A DNA stretch of 64,000 nt from JBMORL01 sp049322335. GTDB lineage: Bacteria > Bacteroidota > Bacteroidia > Flavobacteriales_D > UBA2798. Positions 25,292 through 33,178 of this stretch are shown piece after piece. Numbering within the stretch: position 1 is the first letter of the stretch; every line of letters begins with the position of its first letter. The stretch lies in NCBI GenBank assembly GCA_049322335.1, contig JBMORL010000105.1:1-64000 (forward strand), in the 5' to 3' direction. Both the position numbers and the translations under genes were made by a program. The notes under the pieces were generated by a model, which was not told the origin of the DNA, did not search any database, and worked only from the letters and a program-made list of their open reading frames with translations.

Positions 25292-27973
25292 ATGCGGTTT
25301 CAGAAACTATTTGTATTTGCGCTGATTAACTTATTTCTTGTGAGTGTTTCCGTTGCGCAAAGCAAGGAGGTAAAGAAACTCGTCAAATCTGCCCGGAAAG
25401 CTCTCTCTGAAGCCGACTACGACCAGGCCAAATCACTTTACAATCAACTCCTCGAAAAAGACAACAGCAACCCCGAATATTATTTCGAAGCAGGGCTGGC
25501 CTATTTCAATTCAGAAGTGGAGAAAGACAAATCGGTAACCTATTTCGAAGAAGCCCTTAAAAAATCAACTGGCGACACCATTGCCGAAATTTTTTATTAC
25601 CTCGGCAAATCCTATCACTACATTCACCAGTTCGATCGTGCTATTTATTACTATAACCAGTTCAGAAGATACATCTCCGAGGGTGATGCCGGAGAATTTT
25701 TAACCGGTGACATCAACCGACTGATAGAAATGTCGAACCACGGAAAAGAACTCCTGGTAAATGAAAACAAAAAAATTACAGTAGAAAATCTTGGCACCAA
25801 CATCAATACACCCTATGCCGAATATGCACCGGTAGTGAAAAAAGACGAATCACTCATCATTTTCACGGCACGAAAAAGAGGAAGTACCGGTGGAAAATTC
25901 TATCACGACAGTAAATATTACGAAGACATTTATGTTTCTCCCAAAGATGAAGCCGGAGCGTGGATCGGTTCTACCAAGTTCGACTCATCGGGTGTTTATA
26001 TCAGTGATAAAATCAATTCCAAATACCACGATGCCGCTATCGGTTACAATAAAGACGAAACTAAATTATTTATTTACCGCGATAAAGATGTTTGGCAATC
26101 CGACCTGGTGGACGGCACATGGCAGGAACCCGTTAGAATGAACAAAAACGTAAACACCAAAGGCCATGAACCAAGTGTATACATAACCCCGGATGAAAAA
26201 ACATTATTTATCACCAGCGACCGCGAGGGCGGATATGGAGGGCGCGATCTTTACATTTCGCAAAAACTGGAAGATGGCACCTGGGGGCCGGTAACCAACA
26301 TGGGGCCACAGATCAACACCATGTATGATGATGATGCCCCGTTCCTGGGTGCTGACGGAAAAACTTTTTATTTCTCTTCAAAAGGACATAACTCCATCGG
26401 AGGTTATGATGTTTTTAAAACTATGATGGATGAAAGCGGAAAGTTTTCTACTCCCGAAAACCTCGGAATGCCCATTAATTCTGCCGGAGATGATATTTAT
26501 TACATCGTAAATGAAGACAACACCGTTGCCTTTTATTCCTCATCGCGCCTGCTTGGAAATGGCGACATGGATATTTACCGTATCCAGCTCGAATGCCGCA
26601 ATCTTCCCAATACCGAAATACGCGGATTAATAGTGGCCGGAGACAAACAACTTCCTGTAGGGGCAAAAATCGTGATCACTGATAAAGAATCAGGAAAAGA
26701 AATGGGCGTTTATACTTCCGATCGTTTTACAGGAAAATATTTAATGATTCTTCCTCCCGAAAAAACCTATTTACTGGATGTGGTAGCCGAAGGATTTGAA
26801 GCCACACGCCCCCATCATGAAGAGTTTACAGTTCCCAAACAATGCGAATACTACCAGTTGTTCCAGCAGATCAATATCCGCAGGCTGAAAGATTCCACCA
26901 GTTGGGTATATGCGCAGGAAGCCACCTTCCATAATGCCATGTTTGATGTAAAAACCGAAACCAATAAATTCTATTCTATTGACAAGCTGCCCGAAGACGG
27001 AATGACCATGAATGTAGATCCAGCCAACAACCTGGGTATCGGGGGAACATTAATGCATAACAAAATTCTTCCGGTAAAAAATACAGAAGTATTCCTTCTC
27101 AATAACCGGATGGAAATTATCCGTACCACTAAAACCGACAAAGACGGAGTATTTAATTTCCTTCATCTTAAGCCGGGAGAAGAATACCATATCATGATCA
27201 ACGAAGCGGATGCCAAAATAAATTATTATGGTAACTCCGGCACTCCTGATAACGGGGTGATTATTGAAGGATCCGTTACCAAAAATAATCTTACCGAAAA
27301 AACCAGCGAGCCGGGAAAACAGGTGAATATTTATCTTGCCAAACCCGATAAAAAAGTAGTGAATGTTACTATTGCCGATGATGCCGGAATATTTAAAATT
27401 GATAACCTGAAACCTGACGTGGCCACCATCGATAAGATCAATGCTGAGCATTCATTTCCTTATGATATTGACCTGAATGATGCCGACCAGCTGTTTTCTT
27501 CTTTTATCACCACTATCGACACCAACAATACCGAACTCAACTATTCGGAGTATATTGATATCATCTACTTCGAAAAGATCATCAGCGGATTGCCCCGTTT
27601 TAAAAATATCTATTTTGATTTTGATAAATTCTTCCTGCGTAAAAAGAGTATGGAAGACATGGACGAGATCATTGCTTTTATGCTGGCTAATGGCGGGGCA
27701 ACACTGGAAATTGACGGGCACTGCGATTGGAAAGGAACCAATCAATACAACGTAAAACTTTCGGAAAGAAGAGCCAAGTCGGCTTTTGAGTATTTTATGA
27801 AAAAAGGTATTGACCCGACACGTATGAAAAAGGAGTGGTTTGGGGAAGAACGCCCGGCTGCCCAAAATGCCAAAGCCGATGGATCAGACGACCCCGAAGG
27901 CCGCCAGTTGAACCGCAGATGCGAATTTAGGGTCAATATTCCCGGTTATGCTGAGCTGACTGTCAGCTTTTAA
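25292..27973 (+). CDS. PorE-like TPR-PD40-OmpA protein
   Basis: This 893-residue protein has the full PorE-type architecture. A signal peptide (VSVSVAQ) is followed by TPRs at about 30-150, PD40 blades at about 165-430 (TLFITSDREGGYGG, TFYFSSKGHNSIGG), beta-sandwich repeats at about 440-740, and a C-terminal OmpA domain at about 770-893. The OmpA domain keeps the peptidoglycan-binding residues: Asp in EIDGHCDWKG and Arg in LSERRAKSAFEYF. In Porphyromonas, PorE links the T9SS to peptidoglycan. This protein should sit in the periplasm anchored to the wall. It is probably one of several such anchors in this genome, and whether it is the T9SS PorE itself is not decided here. Confidence 0.87.
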   Translation: MRFQKLFVFALINLFLVSVSVAQSKEVKKLVKSARKALSEADYDQAKSLYNQLLEKDNSNPEYYFEAGLAYFNSEVEKDKSVTYFEEALKKSTGDTIAEIFYYLGKSYHYIHQFDRAIYYYNQFRRYISEGDAGEFLTGDINRLIEMSNHGKELLVNENKKITVENLGTNINTPYAEYAPVVKKDESLIIFTARKRGSTGGKFYHDSKYYEDIYVSPKDEAGAWIGSTKFDSSGVYISDKINSKYHDAAIGYNKDETKLFIYRDKDVWQSDLVDGTWQEPVRMNKNVNTKGHEPSVYITPDEKTLFITSDREGGYGGRDLYISQKLEDGTWGPVTNMGPQINTMYDDDAPFLGADGKTFYFSSKGHNSIGGYDVFKTMMDESGKFSTPENLGMPINSAGDDIYYIVNEDNTVAFYSSSRLLGNGDMDIYRIQLECRNLPNTEIRGLIVAGDKQLPVGAKIVITDKESGKEMGVYTSDRFTGKYLMILPPEKTYLLDVVAEGFEATRPHHEEFTVPKQCEYYQLFQQINIRRLKDSTSWVYAQEATFHNAMFDVKTETNKFYSIDKLPEDGMTMNVDPANNLGIGGTLMHNKILPVKNTEVFLLNNRMEIIRTTKTDKDGVFNFLHLKPGEEYHIMINEADAKINYYGNSGTPDNGVIIEGSVTKNNLTEKTSEPGKQVNIYLAKPDKKVVNVTIADDAGIFKIDNLKPDVATIDKINAEHSFPYDIDLNDADQLFSSFITTIDTNNTELNYSEYIDIIYFEKIISGLPRFKNIYFDFDKFFLRKKSMEDMDEIIAFMLANGGATLEIDGHCDWKGTNQYNVKLSERRAKSAFEYFMKKGIDPTRMKKEWFGEERPAAQNAKADGSDDPEGRQLNRRCEFRVNIPGYAELTVSF

Positions 27974-27994
27974 GCAAATCTACCTCCTTCCTTA

Positions 27995-28025
27995 TTGTTT
28001 TTTTCCAAAATTGGTACTAAACTTG
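27995..28025 (+). promoter_or_regulatory. candidate promoter of the third PD40 gene
   Basis: TTG (27995-27997), a 20-nt spacer and TAAACTTG (28018-28025, one mismatch to TAnnTTTG) precede the ATG at 28045. Confidence 0.4.
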
Positions 28026-28044
28026 TTCTTGTGTTGGAGCAGCG

Positions 28045-29580
28045 ATGCGGAGACTATTTACCATATTATCCATTTTGACCTTTACGGGAGCCGTTTTTGC
28101 CCAACCCGACCCGGGTGAAGCTGAAGAGCATTTCAAAAAAACGAACTACCTGATGGCTATTCCTGCCTATAAAAATCTTTTAAAACTGGAGCGCGATAAT
28201 GCCGAATACAATTATAAACTGGGCTTATGTTATATCCGCACCAATATTGATAAAACCCAGGCTCTGCAATATCTCGAAAGGGCCTATAAACAACCCAAAC
28301 ATCCTTCTGAAACTCCTTATTATCTTGCCATAGCTCATACTTACAACAATAATTTTGATAAAGCACTTGAATTGTTTAAGGAATACAGGAAAAAAGCCCC
28401 TTCAAAAGATTATGCAGCTATCGACCGTTATATTGAATGCTGTATTTCGGCTAAAGAAATGATGAAATTCCCTATAAACGTTACTTTTCAAAATCTCGGC
28501 AACGGTATCAATACCGAATTCCCCGATTATTATCCGTTTACTACTGCCGATGAAAAGAATATTTATTTCACCTCCCGCAGAAAAGACGGAAAATCATCCA
28601 AACTGGAATTTGACGGGTATTATGCTTCCGAAATTTATTCATGCTCGTATAACGGTGAGACCTTTTCAGCAGCAAAAAACATGACCACCCTTAACAGCAC
28701 CTATGACGACCAGGTGGTGGGGTTATCGGCTGATGGTGAAAATCTTTTTGTTTTCTCTACCGGAACTGAGGTAAAAGGTGCTCTTTATAAAGCAGTGAAA
28801 AAAAGCGGGGCATTTAAGAAAGAACCATTTATTGCCAACGTAAACGAAGAAAAATCAATTGAAACCACCGGCTTTATGTCGCCCGATGGAAGCACTATTT
28901 TTTTTGCCAGCAACAGGTCGGGCGGACAGGGCGGATATGATATCTGGATGATAAGAAAGTTACCCAATAACCAATGGGGATTGCCTTTTAACCTCGGGCC
29001 GGAAATCAATACCGCAGCAGATGAAGACTTCCCTACCCTTTCAGTTGACGGCACCATTTTATATTTCAGTTCCAACGGACATGTGGGGATGGGTGGTTAT
29101 GATCTGTACCAGTGCGACTGGAATGTGGAAGAAGGAACTTTTTCTGCTCCAAAAAACATCGGATACCCGCTCAACACTCCGCTGGATGAACGAACTATTT
29201 CCTATGCCGAGGATGGAAAACATGCCTACATCTCCGCTTCACGCAAAGGTGGCGTAGGCGACCTTGATATTTATCGTGTGACTTTTGAAGATGTGGAATA
29301 TATCCAAACCCTTTTCCAGGTTTCTGTTCCCGTTCCCGGAAATGCAGGCGAAAAACTTAAAGATGCATTAATCACCATAACCAACGAAAGTGGCGATGTG
29401 GTGGGCGATTACAGGGCTAACCAGAACAGCGGAGTTTTTACCATTATCCTCGGCCCCGGTACGTTCACCCTTACTGTTGAAGCTGACGGATATAAAGAGT
29501 ATACCGAAAAAATAAAAGTAAATGAATTCACTCACCGTATGGGTAAGATTGAGAAAATCGTTACACTTGTGAAAGAATAA
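28045..29580 (+). CDS. TPR-PD40 protein without OmpA domain
   Basis: This 511-residue protein has a signal peptide (GAVFAQ), TPRs at about 20-145, PD40 blades at about 150-420 (STIFFASNRSGGQGG, TILYFSSNGHVGMGG, AYISASRKGGVGD), then a carboxypeptidase-regulatory-like domain to the C-terminus. It has the same build as the 2302-3861 protein of the adhesin operon and likewise stops before an OmpA domain. It is the third of three tandem paralogues. The loss or lack of the wall-binding module suggests it works as a soluble adaptor or with an OmpA-bearing neighbour. That role is inference. Confidence 0.85.
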   Translation: MRRLFTILSILTFTGAVFAQPDPGEAEEHFKKTNYLMAIPAYKNLLKLERDNAEYNYKLGLCYIRTNIDKTQALQYLERAYKQPKHPSETPYYLAIAHTYNNNFDKALELFKEYRKKAPSKDYAAIDRYIECCISAKEMMKFPINVTFQNLGNGINTEFPDYYPFTTADEKNIYFTSRRKDGKSSKLEFDGYYASEIYSCSYNGETFSAAKNMTTLNSTYDDQVVGLSADGENLFVFSTGTEVKGALYKAVKKSGAFKKEPFIANVNEEKSIETTGFMSPDGSTIFFASNRSGGQGGYDIWMIRKLPNNQWGLPFNLGPEINTAADEDFPTLSVDGTILYFSSNGHVGMGGYDLYQCDWNVEEGTFSAPKNIGYPLNTPLDERTISYAEDGKHAYISASRKGGVGDLDIYRVTFEDVEYIQTLFQVSVPVPGNAGEKLKDALITITNESGDVVGDYRANQNSGVFTIILGPGTFTLTVEADGYKEYTEKIKVNEFTHRMGKIEKIVTLVKE

Positions 29581-29587
29581 TTCATTT

Positions 29588-30349
29588 ATGCAACTTCAGC
29601 TGAAAAAACCCCTTTGTTTTATTGACCTTGAAACCACCGGAGTGAATGTCGGTTCAGACCGTATTGTGGAGATTTCTATACTTAAATTACATCCTGACGG
29701 AAAAAAAGAGGTATGGACAAAACGAATCAATCCCGGTATGCACATTCCCGAAGAAGCCTCTAACGTTCACGGAATTTACGATGCAGACGTGGCCAATGAA
29801 AATAAATTCGAAGAGCTGGCCGACCAGATCAAATTTTTTCTGGATGACTGCGACCTGGCCGGGTATAACTCCAATAAATTCGATATTCCGCTTCTGCTCG
29901 AGGAATTTTTACGTTGCCATGTGGAATTTGATATCAGTGAAAGAAAGCTGATAGATGTGCAGAATATTTTTCATAAAATGGAACAACGAACACTTGCTGC
30001 AGCCTATAAATTTTATTGTCATAAAGAACTGGAAAACGCCCATAGTGCCGAAGCTGATATTTTAGCCACCCACGAAGTGCTGGAAGCCCAGCTGGAAAAA
30101 TACAATGATTTGCAAAAAGATGTAAACTTTCTTCACGAGTTCTCCAAACCGAAAAACGCTCCCGTTGATTTTGCCGGAAGAATTGTATTGAATGATTATA
30201 ATGTTCCTGTTTTTAATTTCGGAAAACACAAAGGAAAATCCGTAGAAGAAGTTTTTCGAAGCGAACCCAGCTATTATAACTGGATGATGCAGGGCGATTT
30301 TCCTTTGTACACCAAAAAAGTGATTACGGAGATCAAACAAAATATGTAA
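29588..30349 (+). CDS. DnaQ-like 3'-5' exonuclease
   Basis: This 253-residue protein has an N-terminal DEDD exonuclease domain (about 5-185). Exo I is FIDLETTGVNVGSDRIVEIS, Exo II is AGYNSNKFDIPLLLEE, and Exo III is AHSAEADILATHEVLE with the catalytic His/Asp. The C-terminal ~55 residues (VFNFGKHKGKSVEEV, YYNWMMQGDFPLYTK) form a small domain frequently joined to this exonuclease in Bacteroidota. It is related to the epsilon proofreading subunit of DNA polymerase III but also to free-standing nucleases. The stop codon overlaps the next start (TAATG), so it is coupled to the FAH gene. Confidence 0.87.
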   Translation: MQLQLKKPLCFIDLETTGVNVGSDRIVEISILKLHPDGKKEVWTKRINPGMHIPEEASNVHGIYDADVANENKFEELADQIKFFLDDCDLAGYNSNKFDIPLLLEEFLRCHVEFDISERKLIDVQNIFHKMEQRTLAAAYKFYCHKELENAHSAEADILATHEVLEAQLEKYNDLQKDVNFLHEFSKPKNAPVDFAGRIVLNDYNVPVFNFGKHKGKSVEEVFRSEPSYYNWMMQGDFPLYTKKVITEIKQNM

Positions 30350-30963
30350 TGAAGATTATCTGCATCGGAAAAAACTATGCCGAACACGCCAAAGAGCTGG
30401 GAAGTAATGTTCCCACCGAGCCTGTTTTTTTTCTGAAACCCGACACCGCACTTTTGCAAAAAGGAAATGATTTTTATTACCCCGGATTTACACAAAACCT
30501 CCACCACGAAGCTGAGATTATTTTAAAATTTGGTAAACAAGGAAAACACATTGATCCAAAATTTGCGTTGAAATACATTTCAGAAATCGGAATAGGCATC
30601 GATTTCACCGCGCGTGACCTGCAGGAAAAAGCCAAAAACAAAGGCTTACCCTGGGAAATTGCCAAAGCATTTGATAACTCTGCCGTTGTTTCTCCTGAAT
30701 TTATACCACTGAATAAAATTGAAAATATAACTGACATAAATTTTTCGTTACTGGTAAACGGAAAAAAAGTACAGGAAGGAAATACGGGTGATATGGTTTT
30801 TCCTGTGGAAACGCTGATCAGTTATGTCTCAAAATTCATCACTTTTAAAACCGGTGATCTGTTGTATACCGGAACTCCTGCAGGTGTGGGCCCTGTAAAA
30901 ACCGGTGATAAACTGGAAGCTTTTATAGGTGAACGGAAAATGCTTGAATTCACCATCTGTTAG
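30349..30963 (+). CDS. fumarylacetoacetate hydrolase family protein
   Basis: This 204-residue single-domain FAH-fold protein is the short form typical of YcgM/FAHD1-like enzymes. Visible family features are ICIGKNYAEHAKELG, the metal-binding HHEAEIILKFG, GIDFTARDLQEKAKNKGLPW, and TGTPAGVGPV near the C-terminus. Relatives hydrolyse acylpyruvates or decarboxylate oxaloacetate, and the substrate here is unknown. It begins 1 nt within the exonuclease stop codon and is followed 3 nt later by the deacetylase gene, so all four genes from 29588 to 33065 form one tight operon. Confidence 0.88.
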   Translation: MKIICIGKNYAEHAKELGSNVPTEPVFFLKPDTALLQKGNDFYYPGFTQNLHHEAEIILKFGKQGKHIDPKFALKYISEIGIGIDFTARDLQEKAKNKGLPWEIAKAFDNSAVVSPEFIPLNKIENITDINFSLLVNGKKVQEGNTGDMVFPVETLISYVSKFITFKTGDLLYTGTPAGVGPVKTGDKLEAFIGERKMLEFTIC

Positions 30964-30966
30964 TTA

Positions 30967-31986
30967 ATGAGTGATAAAAGAAAAATATTTTTCCGTATTT
31001 TTTCCCTGCCCGCTTCTGTTTTTTCTGTAAATTTTTATGCGGGACTTACTCACCAGCGCACCATCCTGCCACTTTATCATACAGTTAATGATATTCCACC
31101 TGCACATATTAAATGGCTTTACCCGGTTAGAAGTGAAAAACAATTTAAACGTGATCTTGAATTTTTTCTGAAACATTATTCTCCCGTAACTTATCACGAC
31201 CTGGTTTCAGGGAAACTGAAAAAAAATTCATTTCATCTTAGTTTTGACGATGGCTTAAGAGAATGTTATGAAATTATCGCACCGGTTCTCACAGAAAAAG
31301 GAATTCCAGCTACTTTTTTCCTCAATCCTGATTTTTTGGACAATAAAGGGTTAATGTACCGGTATAAAGTGAGTTTGCTGGTGGAGAAGATGGGAGATGT
31401 TAGAGGCGAAGACGTTAGACAGATGCAGGAGACAGAAGATGTTCGAGAAATGCAGAATACGGGGCAACTTAGAAATTGGTTATTGAGAGCGAAGCATACG
31501 GATGAAAATAAAATAAATGAAATAGCCGTTTCATTGGGAGTTAATTTCACAAAGTATCTCGAAGAAAAAAAACCATATATGACTTCGGAGGAGGTAAATT
31601 CATTAATTAAAAAAGGATTTACCATTGGCGCACACAGCATGAATCACCCGGATTACCGTTTGCTTACGCTGAATGAGCAACTACTGCAAACAAAAGAAAG
31701 TGTAAATACTGTCACGGAAAAATTTAATCCGGGCTACCGGGTTTTTGCTTTTCCTTTTTCGGACAATGGCGTGAAAAAAGATTTTTTTGAACGGGCATTA
31801 AACGAAATTCCATCCTTATGTGATGCTACTTTCGGATGTGCGGGAATGAAAAAAGATATTCATCCGAAACATTTCCAGCGCATTCCTGTGGAAACCTATA
31901 CTTCAGAAGCCGGTAAAATTATTAAATTTGAATACTTCTATTACTTACTAAAAGCTCCTTTCGGAAAAAATAACATCCACCGCTGA
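30967..31986 (+). CDS. polysaccharide deacetylase family protein with repeat-derived insert
   Basis: This 339-residue NodB-type carbohydrate esterase family protein has LSFDDGLRECYEI at about residue 90 (metal-binding Asp) and IGAHSMNHPDY at about 222 (H-x-x-x-H-type metal site). It probably removes acetyl groups from a surface polysaccharide or glycan. Residues about 141-166 (MGDVRGEDVRQMQETEDVRE and onward) are low-complexity and encoded by DNA resembling the intergenic repeat at 1259-1295. They look like an in-frame insertion between conserved helices. The gene shares its last base with the next start codon. No signal peptide is obvious, though a short hydrophobic stretch is present near the N-terminus. 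Confidence 0.83.
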   Translation: MSDKRKIFFRIFSLPASVFSVNFYAGLTHQRTILPLYHTVNDIPPAHIKWLYPVRSEKQFKRDLEFFLKHYSPVTYHDLVSGKLKKNSFHLSFDDGLRECYEIIAPVLTEKGIPATFFLNPDFLDNKGLMYRYKVSLLVEKMGDVRGEDVRQMQETEDVREMQNTGQLRNWLLRAKHTDENKINEIAVSLGVNFTKYLEEKKPYMTSEEVNSLIKKGFTIGAHSMNHPDYRLLTLNEQLLQTKESVNTVTEKFNPGYRVFAFPFSDNGVKKDFFERALNEIPSLCDATFGCAGMKKDIHPKHFQRIPVETYTSEAGKIIKFEYFYYLLKAPFGKNNIHR

Positions 31987-33065
31987 TGGAAATAACCGGC
32001 TATGATAAAAAACAACTGGAAGAATTTATTTCTTCAACGGAGTTCATGGCCATGGATATTCTTCCCATTACGCGTCATCGTGCCCTTTCGCATATCCATA
32101 ATCCACATGCGGGCGAAAATGATTTGTTGCTGTTTATTGCCCGCGAAAACAACCGAATGATTGCCTATGCAGGTGTGCTGGCAGATGAAATTATTTTGGA
32201 AGGAAAAAAAGAAAAATGCGGATGGTTCAGTTTGTTTTGGGTGCATCCGGATTTCAGGGGAAAAGGAATAGGAAAAAAAATGATGGAACATGTCATCACA
32301 CAGTGGAATGAAAAACTCCTGGTGGCCGACTATGTTCCTGCAACAAAAAATATTTATTCACGCACCGGAAAATTTTCAGATCTTTCTCCCAAAGAAGGAT
32401 GGCGTTGTTTCCTTTATTTTAACCTGGCAGAAGTTTTACCTCCGAAAAACAAATTTTTTACTGTTATCCGCCCGCTGCTTGGATTTGCCGATCTTTTTCT
32501 GAATCTTTTTGCAGGTATTCGTTTTCTGTTTATCCGAAGTAAAAAATCATCGGACTCCGTTACCGAAATAAAATTTGCAGAAGAAAAACACCAGGCTATC
32601 ATTGACCGTCACAACAATAGCGCATTTAAAAAAACTGTTAACGAGCTTAACTGGATCAAGAATTTTCCCTGGGTATTGTCACCGGAGAATGAAAAGGAGA
32701 TGAAACGATTTCATTTTTCTTCCTATGCAAATTATTTTTTTACCGGTATTTATGAGATAAAGAGTGAAAATAAAATTTCAGGACTGATGATGATCACCAT
32801 TAAAAACGGACATCTGAAAATCCCTTATTTTTTCGGAGACAGGAATGCTGCAACTGTTGCAACCGGTTTTATAGTATCGGAAATGCGCAATAAACATCTT
32901 TCCATGGCCACTGTCTTTCATTCTGAAATCTGTGAGGAATTAAAAAAAACAAAAGGTGTTTTTGTAGCTAAAAGAAATTTCAAACGACATTACCTTATTT
33001 CGAAAACATTTGGAACCACGAATATAAAACTAAATGACGGAGATGGGGATTGTGGATTTACGTGA
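31986..33065 (+). CDS. GNAT family N-acetyltransferase
   Basis: This 359-residue protein has a GNAT domain in its first ~150 residues. The acetyl-CoA-binding motif A is FWVHPDFRGKGIGKKMMEHV at about residues 80-99. The remaining ~200 residues contain a hydrophobic segment (about 155-180) and no family I recognise, possibly a second degenerate GNAT fold. With the deacetylase upstream (start and stop overlapping by 1 nt) the pair could adjust acetylation of a cell-surface sugar, but that is inference. Its last ~95 nt are duplicated in decayed form at 35620-35715, beyond the next gene. Confidence 0.78.
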   Translation: MEITGYDKKQLEEFISSTEFMAMDILPITRHRALSHIHNPHAGENDLLLFIARENNRMIAYAGVLADEIILEGKKEKCGWFSLFWVHPDFRGKGIGKKMMEHVITQWNEKLLVADYVPATKNIYSRTGKFSDLSPKEGWRCFLYFNLAEVLPPKNKFFTVIRPLLGFADLFLNLFAGIRFLFIRSKKSSDSVTEIKFAEEKHQAIIDRHNNSAFKKTVNELNWIKNFPWVLSPENEKEMKRFHFSSYANYFFTGIYEIKSENKISGLMMITIKNGHLKIPYFFGDRNAATVATGFIVSEMRNKHLSMATVFHSEICEELKKTKGVFVAKRNFKRHYLISKTFGTTNIKLNDGDGDCGFT

Positions 33066-33100
33066 CGGGAAGAGACGAGGGGCAAGAAGACAAGAGTTAT
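33066..33100. repeat. short degenerate repeat after the GNAT gene
   Basis: Directly after the stop codon lies a purine-rich tract of GGGAAGAGACGAGGGGCAAG and AAGACAAGAG words, similar in style to the other degenerate tracts that follow stop codons in this window. Confidence 0.35.
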
Positions 33101-33178
33101 TCGGACTAACACATTTCACTATCGTTAATGTTTTGTTAATTAGCAGAATTGCTCCAACTCTCTTTATACATTTGTTTT

